A stretch of 64,000 bases of DNA from Rhizobium sp. 9140 (GCF_900067135.1 NZ_FJUR01000001.1:2979501-3043500); one strand, 5' to 3'. Shown: positions 1 to 8,757, counted from the first letter of the stretch. Notes: generated by a model not told the origin, from the sequence alone. Made by a program: numbers and translations.

Positions 1-148
1 AGGGCCGCATTGTCGGGATGGAAGTTCTCAACGCCCGTTCGCATCTCTCCTCGTCGCTTCTCGACGTCGCCTGACAACGCGAGCGGTTGCGTCACGCCAA
101 AGGCGTCGCGCGGCACTTTGTTCTTCTCCCGACCAAATGGAAACGACC

Positions 149-493
149 TTAGACCTGTGTCGGCCTGATCGTCCCGACAGAGACCGTACCCTGTACCACC
201 CCACGCTCACCCTCGTGTCCGAAGGCGGGGCTGACTGGCTCCTCGATGACCGTATAGAGCTTTTCGTTCCGGAAGACGCTGGCCATCCGCGTGTCCGTGC
301 CTTCGGCCGGTTTGGCGTCGATCTCGGTGAAGTCCAATTCCGCTTCGGCTGCCACGATGCGAGCGTCGGCCGGCGACTCGGCCCGCACGACGATCTCTCC
401 CTGGCTCGGTGCGTTGCTCCAGCCCGGATCGCCCGGTTCGGCCAAGGGAACCAGCCGGTAGAGCCGAAGCTGGCGGATATCGTTCTGGGTCAT
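149..493 (-). CDS. Conserved hypothetical protein, 114 aa
   Basis: Not recognised. The 114-residue product is soluble, with no signal peptide or membrane segment, and is moderately acidic. It opens with [20 protein letters not shown] and has a stretch rich in Ala and Glu around residues 35-60. Its start codon overlaps the stop of the preceding reverse-strand gene by four bases (ATGA), which argues that both are real and translationally coupled. The coding strand has the same strong third-position GC preference as its neighbours. Function unknown; it may act with its partner. Confidence 0.65.
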   Translation of the reverse strand: MTQNDIRQLRLYRLVPLAEPGDPGWSNAPSQGEIVVRAESPADARIVAAEAELDFTEIDAKPAEGTDTRMASVFRNEKLYTVIEEPVSPAFGHEGERGVVQGTVSVGTIRPTQV

Positions 494-810
494 GATGGGT
501 CTCCTTTTTCAGTTCTGGATGCAGCCAATCGCGTGGCGGCAAGCGCCTCCGCCCGTGTCAAAGCCGTCATGATGATGGAGCGGATCTCGTCGTCGGCAAG
601 GCGCTGGCCTGCAAAGCCCTCGTCTGAGACCACGCCAGGATCCTCTTCATGGTCCGCGACGATCTCGGTATCGCGTGCCATCGTTTCGAGCAGTGCACGT
701 CCGTCGGCATCGCGGGCGACATGCGTCATGAGGCCGATCAGGAGGCGCCTGTAGGCGTTCAGGCGTCCATCGATCTGATCACGGGATTGCTCGGGAAATT
801 CGGGGTTCAT
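490..810 (-). CDS. Conserved hypothetical protein, 106 aa, coupled to the next gene
   Basis: Not recognised. I chose the ATG at 810 because GGAG lies 7 bases upstream; ATGs at 816 and 846 in the same frame have poorer ribosome-binding sites. The product ([20 protein letters not shown]...) is a small, mostly helical, charged soluble protein with no signal peptide. It overlaps the next reverse-strand gene by ATGA, so the two form a two-gene operon transcribed away from greA. Function unknown. Confidence 0.65.
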   Translation of the reverse strand: MNPEFPEQSRDQIDGRLNAYRRLLIGLMTHVARDADGRALLETMARDTEIVADHEEDPGVVSDEGFAGQRLADDEIRSIIMTALTRAEALAATRLAASRTEKGDPS

Positions 811-933
811 CGACATGCTCCATGTTGTCGGTCGGAACTGTCTCATGCGCCGCTTGGTTCCTGTGAACGCCGGACAAGTCCATGGCCCATCGACATTCTT
901 CGAAACATCTGGCTTCCCACCGGACGTTTCTGC

Positions 934-939
934 TATAGT
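934..939 (+). promoter_or_regulatory. Possible -10 element of the greA promoter
   Basis: TATAGT lies in the divergent interval between the small reverse-strand operon and greA. Transcription from it would start near 945, just before the leader hairpins. I see no convincing -35 hexamer at the right distance, so confidence is low. Confidence 0.3.
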
Positions 940-957
940 TATTGCCTTGATGTTTTG

Positions 958-1022
958 AACGGTTCCGGAGTTGACGCTCCGGATGCCGTTTTATTTTGCT
1001 TCGGGCCTGCCTGCGCAGGCCC
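958..1022 (+). promoter_or_regulatory. greA leader with a terminator-like hairpin and a second hairpin
   Basis: The first hairpin (958-990) pairs AACGG with CCGTT and CCGGAG (965-970) with CTCCGG (977-982) around loop TTGACG. It has a small internal loop and is followed at once by TTATTTTG, which is the form of an intrinsic terminator. The second (1003-1022) is a perfect 8-bp stem GGGCCTGC/GCAGGCCC with loop CTGC. Both lie upstream of the greA ribosome-binding site AAGGA (1036-1040). The upstream gene runs the other way, so the first hairpin cannot simply terminate an upstream forward transcript. Attenuation of greA is inferred. Confidence 0.5.
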
Positions 1023-1047
1023 GGGGCGCACCATGAAGGACGTTGAA

Positions 1048-1524
1048 ATGGTCGAAAAAGTACCGATGACGCAGAGCGGCTTTGCCAAGCTGCAGGAAGA
1101 GCTGCGCTGGCGCCAGCAGGAAGAGCGGCCGCGGATCATCGAGGCGATTGCCGAAGCGCGCGCCCATGGCGACCTTTCGGAAAATGCCGAATACCACGCC
1201 GCCAAGGAAGCGCAGAGCCACAACGAAGGCCGTATCGGTGAGGTCGAAGACTACGTCGCCCGCGCTGAAGTGATCGACCTTTCGAAGATGTCCGGCTCCA
1301 AGATCAAGTTCGGCGCCACCGTCAAGCTGATCGACGAAGACACGGAAGAAAACAAGACCTACCAGATCGTCGGCGACCAGGAAGCCGACGTGAAGCAGGG
1401 CCGTATTTCCATCTCCTCGCCCATCGCCCGCGCGCTGATCGGCAAGGAAGTCGGCGATTCGATCGAGGTCGTCGCCCCGGGCGGCTCGAAGGCCTACGAA
1501 ATCCTCGCGATCAACTGGGGTTGA
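1048..1524 (+). CDS. greA: Transcription elongation factor GreA
   Basis: GreA binds in the secondary channel of RNA polymerase and stimulates cleavage of backtracked transcripts, rescuing stalled complexes. The 158-residue length is typical. An N-terminal antiparallel coiled coil (about residues 10-75) carries the tip motif [14 protein letters not shown], whose acidic residues (D42, E45) are the ones that act at the polymerase active site. A C-terminal FKBP-like domain follows, ending [10 protein letters not shown]. The frame is open further upstream, but ATG 1048 has AAGGA 7 bases before it and matches family N-termini (MVEKVPMT). The long structured leader suggests control of its expression. 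The gene stands alone but is followed in the same direction by lpsB, as I recall for S. meliloti. Confidence 0.97.
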   Translation: MVEKVPMTQSGFAKLQEELRWRQQEERPRIIEAIAEARAHGDLSENAEYHAAKEAQSHNEGRIGEVEDYVARAEVIDLSKMSGSKIKFGATVKLIDEDTEENKTYQIVGDQEADVKQGRISISSPIARALIGKEVGDSIEVVAPGGSKAYEILAINWG

Positions 1525-1672
1525 TCCTGAACGTACACTGCAACGGCTCCCGACTCACGTTGGGGGCCGTTGTGCTTCCGGTGGCAGGAAACCGCGACCG
1601 GCGTGAATGCGTGGTGGATGACCTGTACCCGCGCGTGACGGATCGCTGCAGTTCCTTTATCCTCACACCATC

Positions 1673-2746
1673 ATGAGCAGGTTTCTGGACATCCGCACCG
1701 TCGATATCATCGCTCCGAATTTCAAGAAGCGGCTTTCCGGCGTCACCTCGACCATTGTGCAACTCGTGCCGGTGCAGACCCGCATGGGCGAGCGCATCGC
1801 GACGCTCGGCCCCGGCCTGCCGGAAGACCTGCCCGCAATCCGTTTTCGCGATCTTGTCCATCTACGACGTCCGCCGGAAGGCTGCACGGCACGCATCTGG
1901 CATGCCCGCCGAAACCTCGAAATGCTCCCGGGGATTTTTCTGCGCGATGTGTTGCGCCTGCCGCTGAAGCTGCTGTTCACCTCCGCCGCACAGCGCAGGC
2001 ATTCGCGGTGGACCAAGGGACTGATCCGGCGCATGGACGCCGTCGTGGCCACATCGGCCCGCTCCGGCAGCTTTCTGGACGTGCCCCACACCGTCATCCG
2101 CCATGGCGTCGATCTCGACCGCTTTCACCCTCCTGCGACCGGCGGACGCGAACCCGCACCGGACGGTCTTGCCGGCCGCCGGCTCGTCGGCTGTTTCGGG
2201 CGCGTGCGACCGCAGAAGGGCACCGATCTTTTCGTCGAGTCAATGATCGCGCTGCTGCCGGATCATCCCGAATGGACCGCCGTGATCTGCGGCCGCGTGA
2301 CCCCCGAGCACGAGACATTCGCCTCCGGCCTGAAAACCTCCATCGCCGACGCCGGCCTGTCCGACCGCATCCGGTTTCTCGGCGAGGTCAATGACATCAA
2401 GCCGTGGTACCGTCGCGTCTCGCTGCTGGTCGCCCCCTCGCGCAACGAAGGCTTCGGCCTGACGCCGCTCGAAGCCATGGCCTCGGGTGCCGCCGTCGTT
2501 GCCTCCGATGCCGGCGCCTATGCCGAGATGATTCGCCCCGGCGAAACCGGTGCGGTCGTGCCCGCCGGCGACGGAGAGGCCCTCACGACGGCACTCCGCC
2601 TCTACCTCCAGGCCCCTGCCCGCGCGACGGCCCATGGCCAGTCCGGCCTTGCCCATGTCCGCGCCGAGTTTGGCATCGAACGTGAGGCGAAAGCGCTGTC
2701 GAAGGTTTACGATGGATTGCTGGGCAGAGACGTCCCGCCCGTTTGA
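1673..2746 (+). CDS. lpsB: LPS core glycosyltransferase, LpsB/LpcC type (GT4)
   Basis: Predicted cytoplasmic GT-B glycosyltransferase that adds a sugar (mannose for the LpcC relatives) to the lipopolysaccharide inner core. The N-terminus contains APNFKKRLSGVTSTIVQLVP, characteristic of the rhizobial LpsB/LpcC group. The C-terminal nucleotide-sugar domain has GRVRPQKGTDLF and, near residues 259-267, the E-x7-E motif in NEGFGLTPLEAMASG. Length (357 aa) fits GT4 enzymes. It lies 148 bases after greA, the order I recall around lpsB in S. meliloti, and faces a reverse-strand LPS block. The start ATG at 1673 has no strong ribosome-binding site. The donor sugar cannot be read from sequence. Confidence 0.85.
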   Translation: MSRFLDIRTVDIIAPNFKKRLSGVTSTIVQLVPVQTRMGERIATLGPGLPEDLPAIRFRDLVHLRRPPEGCTARIWHARRNLEMLPGIFLRDVLRLPLKLLFTSAAQRRHSRWTKGLIRRMDAVVATSARSGSFLDVPHTVIRHGVDLDRFHPPATGGREPAPDGLAGRRLVGCFGRVRPQKGTDLFVESMIALLPDHPEWTAVICGRVTPEHETFASGLKTSIADAGLSDRIRFLGEVNDIKPWYRRVSLLVAPSRNEGFGLTPLEAMASGAAVVASDAGAYAEMIRPGETGAVVPAGDGEALTTALRLYLQAPARATAHGQSGLAHVRAEFGIEREAKALSKVYDGLLGRDVPPV

Positions 2747-2755
2747 ACCCAGCCC

Positions 2756-3667
2756 TCAGCGCGAACCGGTGAGCCTGTTGCTGTAGGGAATACCGATTTT
2801 CTGTAGTGCCGACGAAGGCGAGTAGTTGACGAAGGTCGATCCCCGCGCCTCGCCGACCGTCTTTGCAAGCCGCATATGTCCAAGGATTCGTCCCTCGGCT
2901 TCCGACACGCCCGAAAAGACTGTCTCACCGTGCGTCTCGTAGAACCGCGGCTGTGCCGCATTGGCAATGTCGATGCCGATAAAGCCGATGATCCGGGGGC
3001 GGCAGATCAGCGCAAACTGAAGCGCCGACACCGCCACGCTCCCCCCCTGAAAGACCCCCAAAGCCGGGTCGAGCGACACACCGGAGCGGCTTGGTGCATC
3101 CACGGTGACCGCCGGCATGCGGGACACGGCGGCAAGATCCCGCCGGTTCTCGCCATAGGGCTTTAGCAGATTGTCGATGAGGATGACGGGCCTCTCGATC
3201 AGCCAGTCGGGGTCGTGCTCCAGAATTGCCCGGATAACGGCGACGGAAAACAGGCAAAGAATGCTCGGGTCGAGACCGGCCATGAAAGCCTGAAAATGCC
3301 GATAGACGAAACGTTCATCCTCGACGACGAAGCCAAGCGGCCGGGCGATCCGCTCCGGAACGAGCGCGATGGCCCCGTTGAGGAGAAGCGTGCTGCGGTT
3401 GGCGAGCGCGCCGAGATCGGCATCGCGAACGGACGGCCCGGAGCCGACGATGGTGATGTCGCTGCCTGCAAGGTCCGACAGCGCAGACGGCGGCAACAGC
3501 GTACCGGCCGGGCGATTGCGGAAGAGGATCGTTTTCTCCAGGCCGTAGGGTGCCGGCTCGATGCGCAGCGATGGCGCCCAGTCATAAGCGTGGGCGCGAC
3601 GACGGCCGTAGGCGAGCGTGGCGGCCAGTTTCCAGATCCGGCGGCGAAGCGGTCGATCGGAAGCCAT
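2756..3667 (-). CDS. Putative LPS-associated glycosyltransferase-like protein with GSGPS motif
   Basis: 303 residues, cytoplasmic, no signal peptide. After a basic N-terminus it has ITIVGSGPSVRDADLGAL (GSGPS at residues 75-79), a nucleotide-binding turn resembling those of GT42 sialyl/Kdo-transferase-like proteins and of DUF115/MptE-like proteins. A second Rossmann-like strand, PRIIGFIGIDIAN, lies in the C-terminal half. Its ATG follows the lrp stop directly (TGAATG), so it is translationally coupled to lrp and sits in the LPS core cluster. I infer a role in LPS or surface-glycan decoration. Donor, acceptor and family assignment are uncertain. Confidence 0.6.
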   Translation of the reverse strand: MASDRPLRRRIWKLAATLAYGRRRAHAYDWAPSLRIEPAPYGLEKTILFRNRPAGTLLPPSALSDLAGSDITIVGSGPSVRDADLGALANRSTLLLNGAIALVPERIARPLGFVVEDERFVYRHFQAFMAGLDPSILCLFSVAVIRAILEHDPDWLIERPVILIDNLLKPYGENRRDLAAVSRMPAVTVDAPSRSGVSLDPALGVFQGGSVAVSALQFALICRPRIIGFIGIDIANAAQPRFYETHGETVFSGVSEAEGRILGHMRLAKTVGEARGSTFVNYSPSSALQKIGIPYSNRLTGSR

Positions 3668-4147
3668 TCAGATATCCACCAGCCCGACCTTCTTGACCGG
3701 GCGGATCGTCAGCATTGTCCGGACTGTGTCCACCTGCTCGTTCGCCGTCAGGTCCTCGATCACGAAATTCTGGAAGGTCGTGAGGTTTTCGGCAACGCAA
3801 TGAAGGAGGAAATCGCTGTCTCCATTGACGAGCCACGCCTGCCGGACGAGGGGCCAGGCCGTGGTCGCAGCCGAGAAGGCTTTCAGATTGGCGTCCGATT
3901 GATGCTTCAGGCCCACCATGCAGAAGGCGACTAGATCGAGGCCCAGCATCGGGCCGTTCAGCACCGTGCGATAACCCTCGATGATCCCCGTTTCCTCCAG
4001 CCGCCGGACGCGGCGCAGACAGGGCGGCGCGGAAATGCCGACCCGGGCGGCAAGCTCTACATTCGTGATCCGTCCATCGGCTTGAAGTTCGCGGAGGATT
4101 TTGATGTCGATCTGATCGAGATCGGCGCGCAGCACGGGAGTGACCAC
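3668..4147 (-). CDS. lrp: Lrp/AsnC family transcriptional regulator
   Basis: DNA-binding regulator of the feast/famine family, usually responsive to amino acids. An N-terminal winged helix (LDQIDIKILRELQADGRITN, then ELAARVGISAPPCLRRVRRL) is followed by a RAM ligand-binding domain containing LVNGDSDFLLHCVAENL. The frame is open to 4252, but the family N-terminus begins near VTPVLRADLD. I therefore place the start at GTG 4147, preceded by a purine-rich GAAGAAGAG, giving 159 aa, the usual length. It is immediately followed by and coupled to the GSGPS gene. An lrp gene among lps genes matches what I recall for S. meliloti. The ATG at 4252 remains an alternative. Confidence 0.9.
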   Translation of the reverse strand: MVTPVLRADLDQIDIKILRELQADGRITNVELAARVGISAPPCLRRVRRLEETGIIEGYRTVLNGPMLGLDLVAFCMVGLKHQSDANLKAFSAATTAWPLVRQAWLVNGDSDFLLHCVAENLTTFQNFVIEDLTANEQVDTVRTMLTIRPVKKVGLVDI

Positions 4148-4366
4148 CTCTTCTTCGCCTGCACAGCGCGGCACCGTTTCTGGCGCGCTTGGAACGCTGC
4201 AGGATATGACGCTGTCACGCGAGAGACACGATGGCCTGTTTGGCCCGGGCACCGACGCGCTGCAGACCCTTCGGGTTCTGCATCATCGTCCCGCTTGGAG
4301 CAAGAAGATTTATAAGCGGCCGACGCGGAGTCCCGAGTCCACGCTCACCGCGACAGCGGCCGCGCT

Positions 4367-5389
4367 TCACTTGCGACGGCTGAAAAGATCGATATAAGCC
4401 GCCGCCGTCGCCTCTTCCGAGAACTGCCGCATCAGGGTCGCACGCCCGCCCTCCCCGAGATCGCGGGCAAGAACCGGATCGGCGAGGATCCGCGCGATCG
4501 CATCGGCAAACTGGCCCGCATTGTCGATCTCGGCAAACAGCCCGTTCTCGCCGTCCTGCATGAACCAGGACGGACCTTCCGAGCGCGAAGACACCACGGG
4601 CCGCTTCTGTGCCCACGCCTCAAGGATGACATTGCCCAGTGGCTCGTGCGACGACGGCATCACGAAGACGTCGGCTGCGGCGACATAGGCCCGCGTATCC
4701 TTCTGCCAGCCGAGAAACCGGGTGCGCCCCTGCATGCCGCGTTCCAGCGCAAGCGCTTCGAGCGCCGGACGCTCCTCGCCATCGCCCGCGATCCAGAGGA
4801 AGACGTCAGGCAGCTTCGCGACGGCATCGATAAGGGTGTGGAAGCCCTTGCGCCTGACGAAACGCCCCATCGTCATCACCACAGGCACGCCCTCCGGCGT
4901 ATTGACCGTACTGCGCAGCACGGGCTGCACCGGCTCCGTCGTGGTGAAGTTGGAGATGACCTCGACGCCGCGTGTCCAGCCGATCCGACGCACATGATCT
5001 GCAATGCCCGGCGTGTTGCAGACGAGCGCATCCGTGTTCTTGAAATAGCCGAGATGTGTCGGGTAGTCGCCCAGCCGGGACAGCGTAAGGCCGTGGCGGT
5101 AACGCGGCATCAGCCGGCTACCCCGCGTTGCCCAGGACATGATGGCGTCCGGTCGTTCCCGCTCTGCAAGCCACTGAACCCGCAAAGGCAGTGTCAGCCT
5201 GTCGAGCGACATATTGCGGAAATTGCTTTGGATGATCCGGGCATGGGGCGCGATATCCACGCGCCATTTTCGATCTCGCCGAATGACCGCCGTCTGCTCG
5301 ACGCCGCGACGCCCGAGGGCACCGACGAGGTGCACGAAAAACATCTCGGCTCCCCCATCCTTTCCGAAGTGGAAGTGGAAAACTTTCAT
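4367..5389 (-). CDS. Glycosyltransferase family 4, LPS core
   Basis: GT-B glycosyltransferase of 340 residues. It starts MKVFHFHFGKDGGAEMFFVH, a GT4 N-terminus with the glycine/acceptor loop. The C-terminal domain has MTMGRFVRRKGFHTLIDAV and the E-x7-E motif in SSHEPLGNVILEAWA. It follows the reverse-strand GT2 gene after 10 bases, so the two are cotranscribed, and precedes lrp by about 220 bases. It probably corresponds to one of the S. meliloti lpsC/D/E core glycosyltransferases, but I cannot say which. Sugar specificity is unknown. It acts at the cytoplasmic face on lipid A-core. Confidence 0.85.
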   Translation of the reverse strand: MKVFHFHFGKDGGAEMFFVHLVGALGRRGVEQTAVIRRDRKWRVDIAPHARIIQSNFRNMSLDRLTLPLRVQWLAERERPDAIMSWATRGSRLMPRYRHGLTLSRLGDYPTHLGYFKNTDALVCNTPGIADHVRRIGWTRGVEVISNFTTTEPVQPVLRSTVNTPEGVPVVMTMGRFVRRKGFHTLIDAVAKLPDVFLWIAGDGEERPALEALALERGMQGRTRFLGWQKDTRAYVAAADVFVMPSSHEPLGNVILEAWAQKRPVVSSRSEGPSWFMQDGENGLFAEIDNAGQFADAIARILADPVLARDLGEGGRATLMRQFSEEATAAAYIDLFSRRK

Positions 5390-5399
5390 GATGCTGGGA

Positions 5400-6242
5400 T
5401 TACCTGTTCTGCGAATCGTCGAGATTGGCGCGGGTGCGAAGAGCGTGCCGCTGGTGGAGCTTTGCCTGGGTCAGGAAGGAATAGACCGCACCGGTCATGG
5501 CCTCGATGAAGCCGGAGGTGCCGCAGCGCCAGAGGCCGGTCTTCAGGTAAAGCCGGAGAAAATAGATCGGGGGCGAGAAAACCAGACTGAGCGCCTTCGG
5601 GCGCCGGCCGGTATTGTAGGCCTGATCGGCCTTCAGCGTGGAGTAATGATTTTCCTTGAGAATCTGCTCGTCCATCGGCAGCGGACGGTAGTGCAGCAGG
5701 CTGCCGGTCTGCGCATTGCGCACGGTGCCATCCGCCGAGATCCCCTCATGCACCGCCTGACTGAGATCGTAGGCGCCCTTGCCGCGCCGAACGAGCCGCA
5801 GGTTCTTGCGCTCGCGGACATGCAGAGGCGTGAACCCATGGCCGATGAGGCACGGCCGCCTTGCGACCCTCCAGGCGACCACCTCGGGCTCCGCATTCAG
5901 AAGCCTCGGCAAGTCTGCGCGAAGCGGCCCGTCCAGCCGCTCGTCGGAATCGACGTTCAGGCACCAGGGCTGCGTGCACTGGTCGAGCGCGAACTGTTTC
6001 TGCCCGGCATAGCCCCGCCATGCCTCCTCGAAGAGGCGGATGGGCCAGCCTGCGGCGATGTAGCGGCGGATGAGCGGCAGGGTGCCGTCGGTCGAACCGG
6101 AATCAACGATGACGATCTCTGCACATCCGGCAAGACTCTCGATGCAGTTCTCGAGATAGGCTTCCTCGTTCTTGCAGATGATGAACACAGAAAGGGCAAG
6201 AGGCGCCGCCTTGGGGGTAAGTTCTATTCTGCTGTGCATCAT
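5400..6242 (-). CDS. Glycosyltransferase family 2, WaaE/KdtX-like LPS core transferase
   Basis: GT-A glycosyltransferase of 280 residues resembling the WaaE/KdtX/LgtF group, which adds glucose to the inner core. It has the nucleotide-binding start LSVFIICKNEEAYLENCIES, the motif VDSGSTDGTLPLI, and the metal-binding DSDER in LNVDSDERL. A hydrophobic, aromatic stretch near the C-terminus (PPIYFLRLYLKTGL) may associate with the membrane. Tandem ATGs at 6242 and 6239 are possible starts with a weak ribosome-binding site. It is the first gene of the reverse-strand LPS block and diverges from trxB across 359 bases. Confidence 0.85.
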   Translation of the reverse strand: MMHSRIELTPKAAPLALSVFIICKNEEAYLENCIESLAGCAEIVIVDSGSTDGTLPLIRRYIAAGWPIRLFEEAWRGYAGQKQFALDQCTQPWCLNVDSDERLDGPLRADLPRLLNAEPEVVAWRVARRPCLIGHGFTPLHVRERKNLRLVRRGKGAYDLSQAVHEGISADGTVRNAQTGSLLHYRPLPMDEQILKENHYSTLKADQAYNTGRRPKALSLVFSPPIYFLRLYLKTGLWRCGTSGFIEAMTGAVYSFLTQAKLHQRHALRTRANLDDSQNR

Positions 6243-6391
6243 GTCTCGACCATCGACGGCTTCCGGCGTAGGGATCGAGACACATGATCAGCGCCCCGGA
6301 CCGGTAACGCACGCTAAAAGAAAATGATCTAAATTACTAATGTTTAATTATTTGTCGATCGGACGCCTTGGCATTGGCTGTCTCGGCACCC

Positions 6392-6441
6392 TTCGGCCCG
6401 CTTGCCCCGCGGATGCGCCTGATCCGCGCCGGAGGGCCGAA
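6392..6441. promoter_or_regulatory. Two-tier stem-loop in the lps/trxB divergent interval
   Basis: The outer stem TTCGGCCC (6392-6399)/GGGCCGAA (6434-6441) encloses an inner stem CGCGGAT (6408-6414)/ATCCGCG (6422-6428) with loop GCGCCTG. All 15 base pairs are perfect. No U-run follows on either strand, so it is not a standard terminator. It could be part of a leader, a small RNA or a protein-binding site. Confidence 0.45.
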
Positions 6442-6488
6442 AAGCCGGTACCGTCGACAATCAAATGTGGTATTCCTGTGAGGCGCAC

Positions 6489-6518
6489 TTGAAACTGCTT
6501 GACCCTCATACCTACACT
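6489..6518 (+). promoter_or_regulatory. Possible trxB promoter
   Basis: TTGAAA (6489-6494) and TACACT (6513-6518) are separated by 18 bases, a reasonable housekeeping promoter about 80 bases upstream of trxB. An overlapping TTGACC at 6499 has no matching -10. Confidence 0.35.
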
Positions 6519-6601
6519 GAGCACTTCTGCCGTTATCAAAATCGCCCGTTTCGCGCGCATGTTCCGGAAACCGGGCTTGAGACCGCGCCCAAGGATACGC
6601 C

Positions 6602-7576
6602 ATGACGTCCCGCCACACGAAACTCCTTATCATCGGCTCCGGCCCGGCCGGCTACACCGCCGCTATCTACGCCGCCCGCGCCATGCTGAACCCCGTTCTC
6701 ATCGCCGGCATGGAACAGGGCGGCCAGCTGATGATCACCACGGATGTTGAAAACTATCCGGGCTTCGGCGATCCGATCCAAGGCCCGTGGTTGATGGAGC
6801 AGATGCTGAAGCAGGCCGTGCATGTCGGCACGGAGATCGTCAGCGACCTCGTGACGTCCGTGGACGTCTCGGTCCGCCCGTTCCGCCTGACGACCGATAG
6901 CGGCACCGCCTGGACCGCCGATACCATCGTTATCGCCACCGGCGCCAAGGCGAAGTGGCTCGGGATCGAGACGGAGGAGACATTCAAGGGCTTCGGCGTC
7001 TCCGCCTGCGCGACCTGCGACGGCTTCTTCTACCGCAACAAGGACGTCATCGTCGTCGGTGGCGGCAACTCGGCCGTCGAGGAAGCGCTCTATCTGTCGA
7101 ACCTCGCGAAAACCGTGACCGTCGTGCACCGCCGCGACCACTTCCGGGCCGAACGCATTCTGCAAGAGCGCCTGTTCGCCAAGCCGAACGTGAAGATCGT
7201 CTGGGACCACGAGATCGCCGCCTATACCGGCACGCCACCGAAGCCGCCTATGCCGGCCTCCGTCACCGGCGTCACTCTACGCAACACGCGCACGGGCGAG
7301 ATGTCGGAGATGCCGATCGACGGCGTCTTCGTGGCCATCGGCCACGCGCCGGCAACCGAACTTTTCAAGGGAAAGCTGCGTCTGAAGCCGAACGGCTACC
7401 TCTGGACGGCACCCGATTCGACGGCAACGGATGTCGAGGGCGTGTATGCCGCCGGCGATGTGACCGACGATATCTACCGGCAGGCGATCACGGCGGCAGG
7501 AATGGGCTGCATGGCCGCGCTGGAAGCCGAGAAATTTCTGGCGGGTCATATGCCCGTCGCAATTGCAGCCGAGTAG
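6602..7576 (+). CDS. trxB: Thioredoxin-disulfide reductase
   Basis: NADPH-dependent flavoenzyme that reduces thioredoxin. It has the FAD-binding IIGSGPAGYTAA (residues 10-21), redox-active CATC (C136/C139), the NADPH-binding VVGGGNSAVEEALYL, and the FAD-terminal motif AGDVTDDIYRQAITAAGMGC. 324 residues is normal length. It precedes the LysR gene lsrB by about 110 bases. In S. meliloti LsrB is linked to oxidative-stress and LPS control, so the neighbourhood joins thiol redox with envelope synthesis. A small hairpin (7594-7611) without a U-run lies in the gap, so cotranscription with lsrB is possible. Confidence 0.97.
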   Translation: MTSRHTKLLIIGSGPAGYTAAIYAARAMLNPVLIAGMEQGGQLMITTDVENYPGFGDPIQGPWLMEQMLKQAVHVGTEIVSDLVTSVDVSVRPFRLTTDSGTAWTADTIVIATGAKAKWLGIETEETFKGFGVSACATCDGFFYRNKDVIVVGGGNSAVEEALYLSNLAKTVTVVHRRDHFRAERILQERLFAKPNVKIVWDHEIAAYTGTPPKPPMPASVTGVTLRNTRTGEMSEMPIDGVFVAIGHAPATELFKGKLRLKPNGYLWTAPDSTATDVEGVYAAGDVTDDIYRQAITAAGMGCMAALEAEKFLAGHMPVAIAAE

Positions 7577-7687
7577 ACGCTGCGAGAGAACGAGGCATCA
7601 CTGATGGTGCCATGTGGGAACGAAAGAAGCGCCGGATGAGGGGAAGCAGCACCGCTTTCCCTTGCGGGCGTTGAGTGGGGGGACGGA

Positions 7688-8584
7688 ATGCCGCTTGACT
7701 GGGATAAACTGCGCATCTTCCATGCGGCGGCGGAAGCAGGTTCCTTTACCCATGCGGCCGACAAGCTGCATCTGTCCCAGTCAGCCATCAGCCGGCAGGT
7801 CTCCTCACTGGAGCAGGATGTCGGCATCAAGCTCTTTCACCGTCATGCCCGCGGCCTGATCCTCACCGAACAGGGCGAGATCCTGTATCGCACTGCGCAT
7901 GAAGTGCTGATGAAGCTGGAAAGCGTGAAGGTCCTCCTGACGGAAACGACCGACAAGCCGTCCGGCAAGCTGCGCATCACCACCACCGTCGGCCTCGGCC
8001 AAGGCTGGCTGACGGATAAGGTGCAGGAGTTTCTGGCGCTGTATCCCGATATGTCGGTCCAGCTCATCCTCGACAACGAGGAACTCGACGTGAACATGCG
8101 CCACGCCGATTGCGCCATCCGCCTTCGTCAGCCGCAGCAGTCGGATCTGATCCAGCGCAAGCTGTTCACGGTGCACATGCACCTTTACGCCGCCCCCTCC
8201 TACATCAACAAGCATGGCGAGCCGCAGTCTATCGAGGACCTCGACAACCACCGTATCATCACCTTCGGCGAGCCGGCGCCGAACTATCTTCTCGACGTGA
8301 ACTGGCTGGCGATTGCGGGACGAGAGAGCGACAATCCACGCACTTCGCACCTGCAGATCAACAGTCAGACCTCCATCAAGCGTGCTTGTCTGCTCGGCAT
8401 CGGCATTGCCATGATGCCGGACTACATCGTCGGGCGCGATCCTGGCCTGATCCAGTTGCCCATCGGCGCCGATATCCCGTCATTCGATACGTATTTCTGC
8501 TATCCCGATGAGTTGAAAAATGCGGCGAAGCTGAAGGTCTTCCGGGACTTCATCGTCTCCAAGGCGCGCAACTGGAACTTCTAG
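7688..8584 (+). CDS. lsrB: LysR family transcriptional regulator LsrB
   Basis: LysR regulator of 298 residues. The N-terminal winged helix-turn-helix (DKLRIFHAAAEAGSFTHAAD, LHLSQSAISRQVSSLEQDVG) is followed by a periplasmic-binding-like effector domain ending FRDFIVSKARNWNF. The position after trxB and before tandem sRNAs and an ArsR gene is that of S. meliloti lsrB, which is reported to affect oxidative-stress genes, LPS and symbiosis. The start ATG follows a GGGG-rich stretch. Direct targets cannot be inferred here, but trxB and the LPS genes are nearby candidates. Confidence 0.85.
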   Translation: MPLDWDKLRIFHAAAEAGSFTHAADKLHLSQSAISRQVSSLEQDVGIKLFHRHARGLILTEQGEILYRTAHEVLMKLESVKVLLTETTDKPSGKLRITTTVGLGQGWLTDKVQEFLALYPDMSVQLILDNEELDVNMRHADCAIRLRQPQQSDLIQRKLFTVHMHLYAAPSYINKHGEPQSIEDLDNHRIITFGEPAPNYLLDVNWLAIAGRESDNPRTSHLQINSQTSIKRACLLGIGIAMMPDYIVGRDPGLIQLPIGADIPSFDTYFCYPDELKNAAKLKVFRDFIVSKARNWNF

Positions 8585-8757
8585 CCGCGCGTTTTAGAAG
8601 TGCCGAAATTTCAGCCACCCAAAGTCCCTATCTCAACATCCTGTTAATGTTACGCTTATTCGGCAACGGCATATCGCTGAGAGGAGCTATGCATTTAGTT
8701 TGCTTGAAACTTAAGCAGAGATGCGCCTTGTGCATGGCTGATGTGCATATAAATTGA

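Noticed and set aside
7594..7611. Hairpin between trxB and lsrB as a terminator
   Set aside because: The 7-bp stem has no U-run after it; it could be incidental, so I did not annotate it separately.
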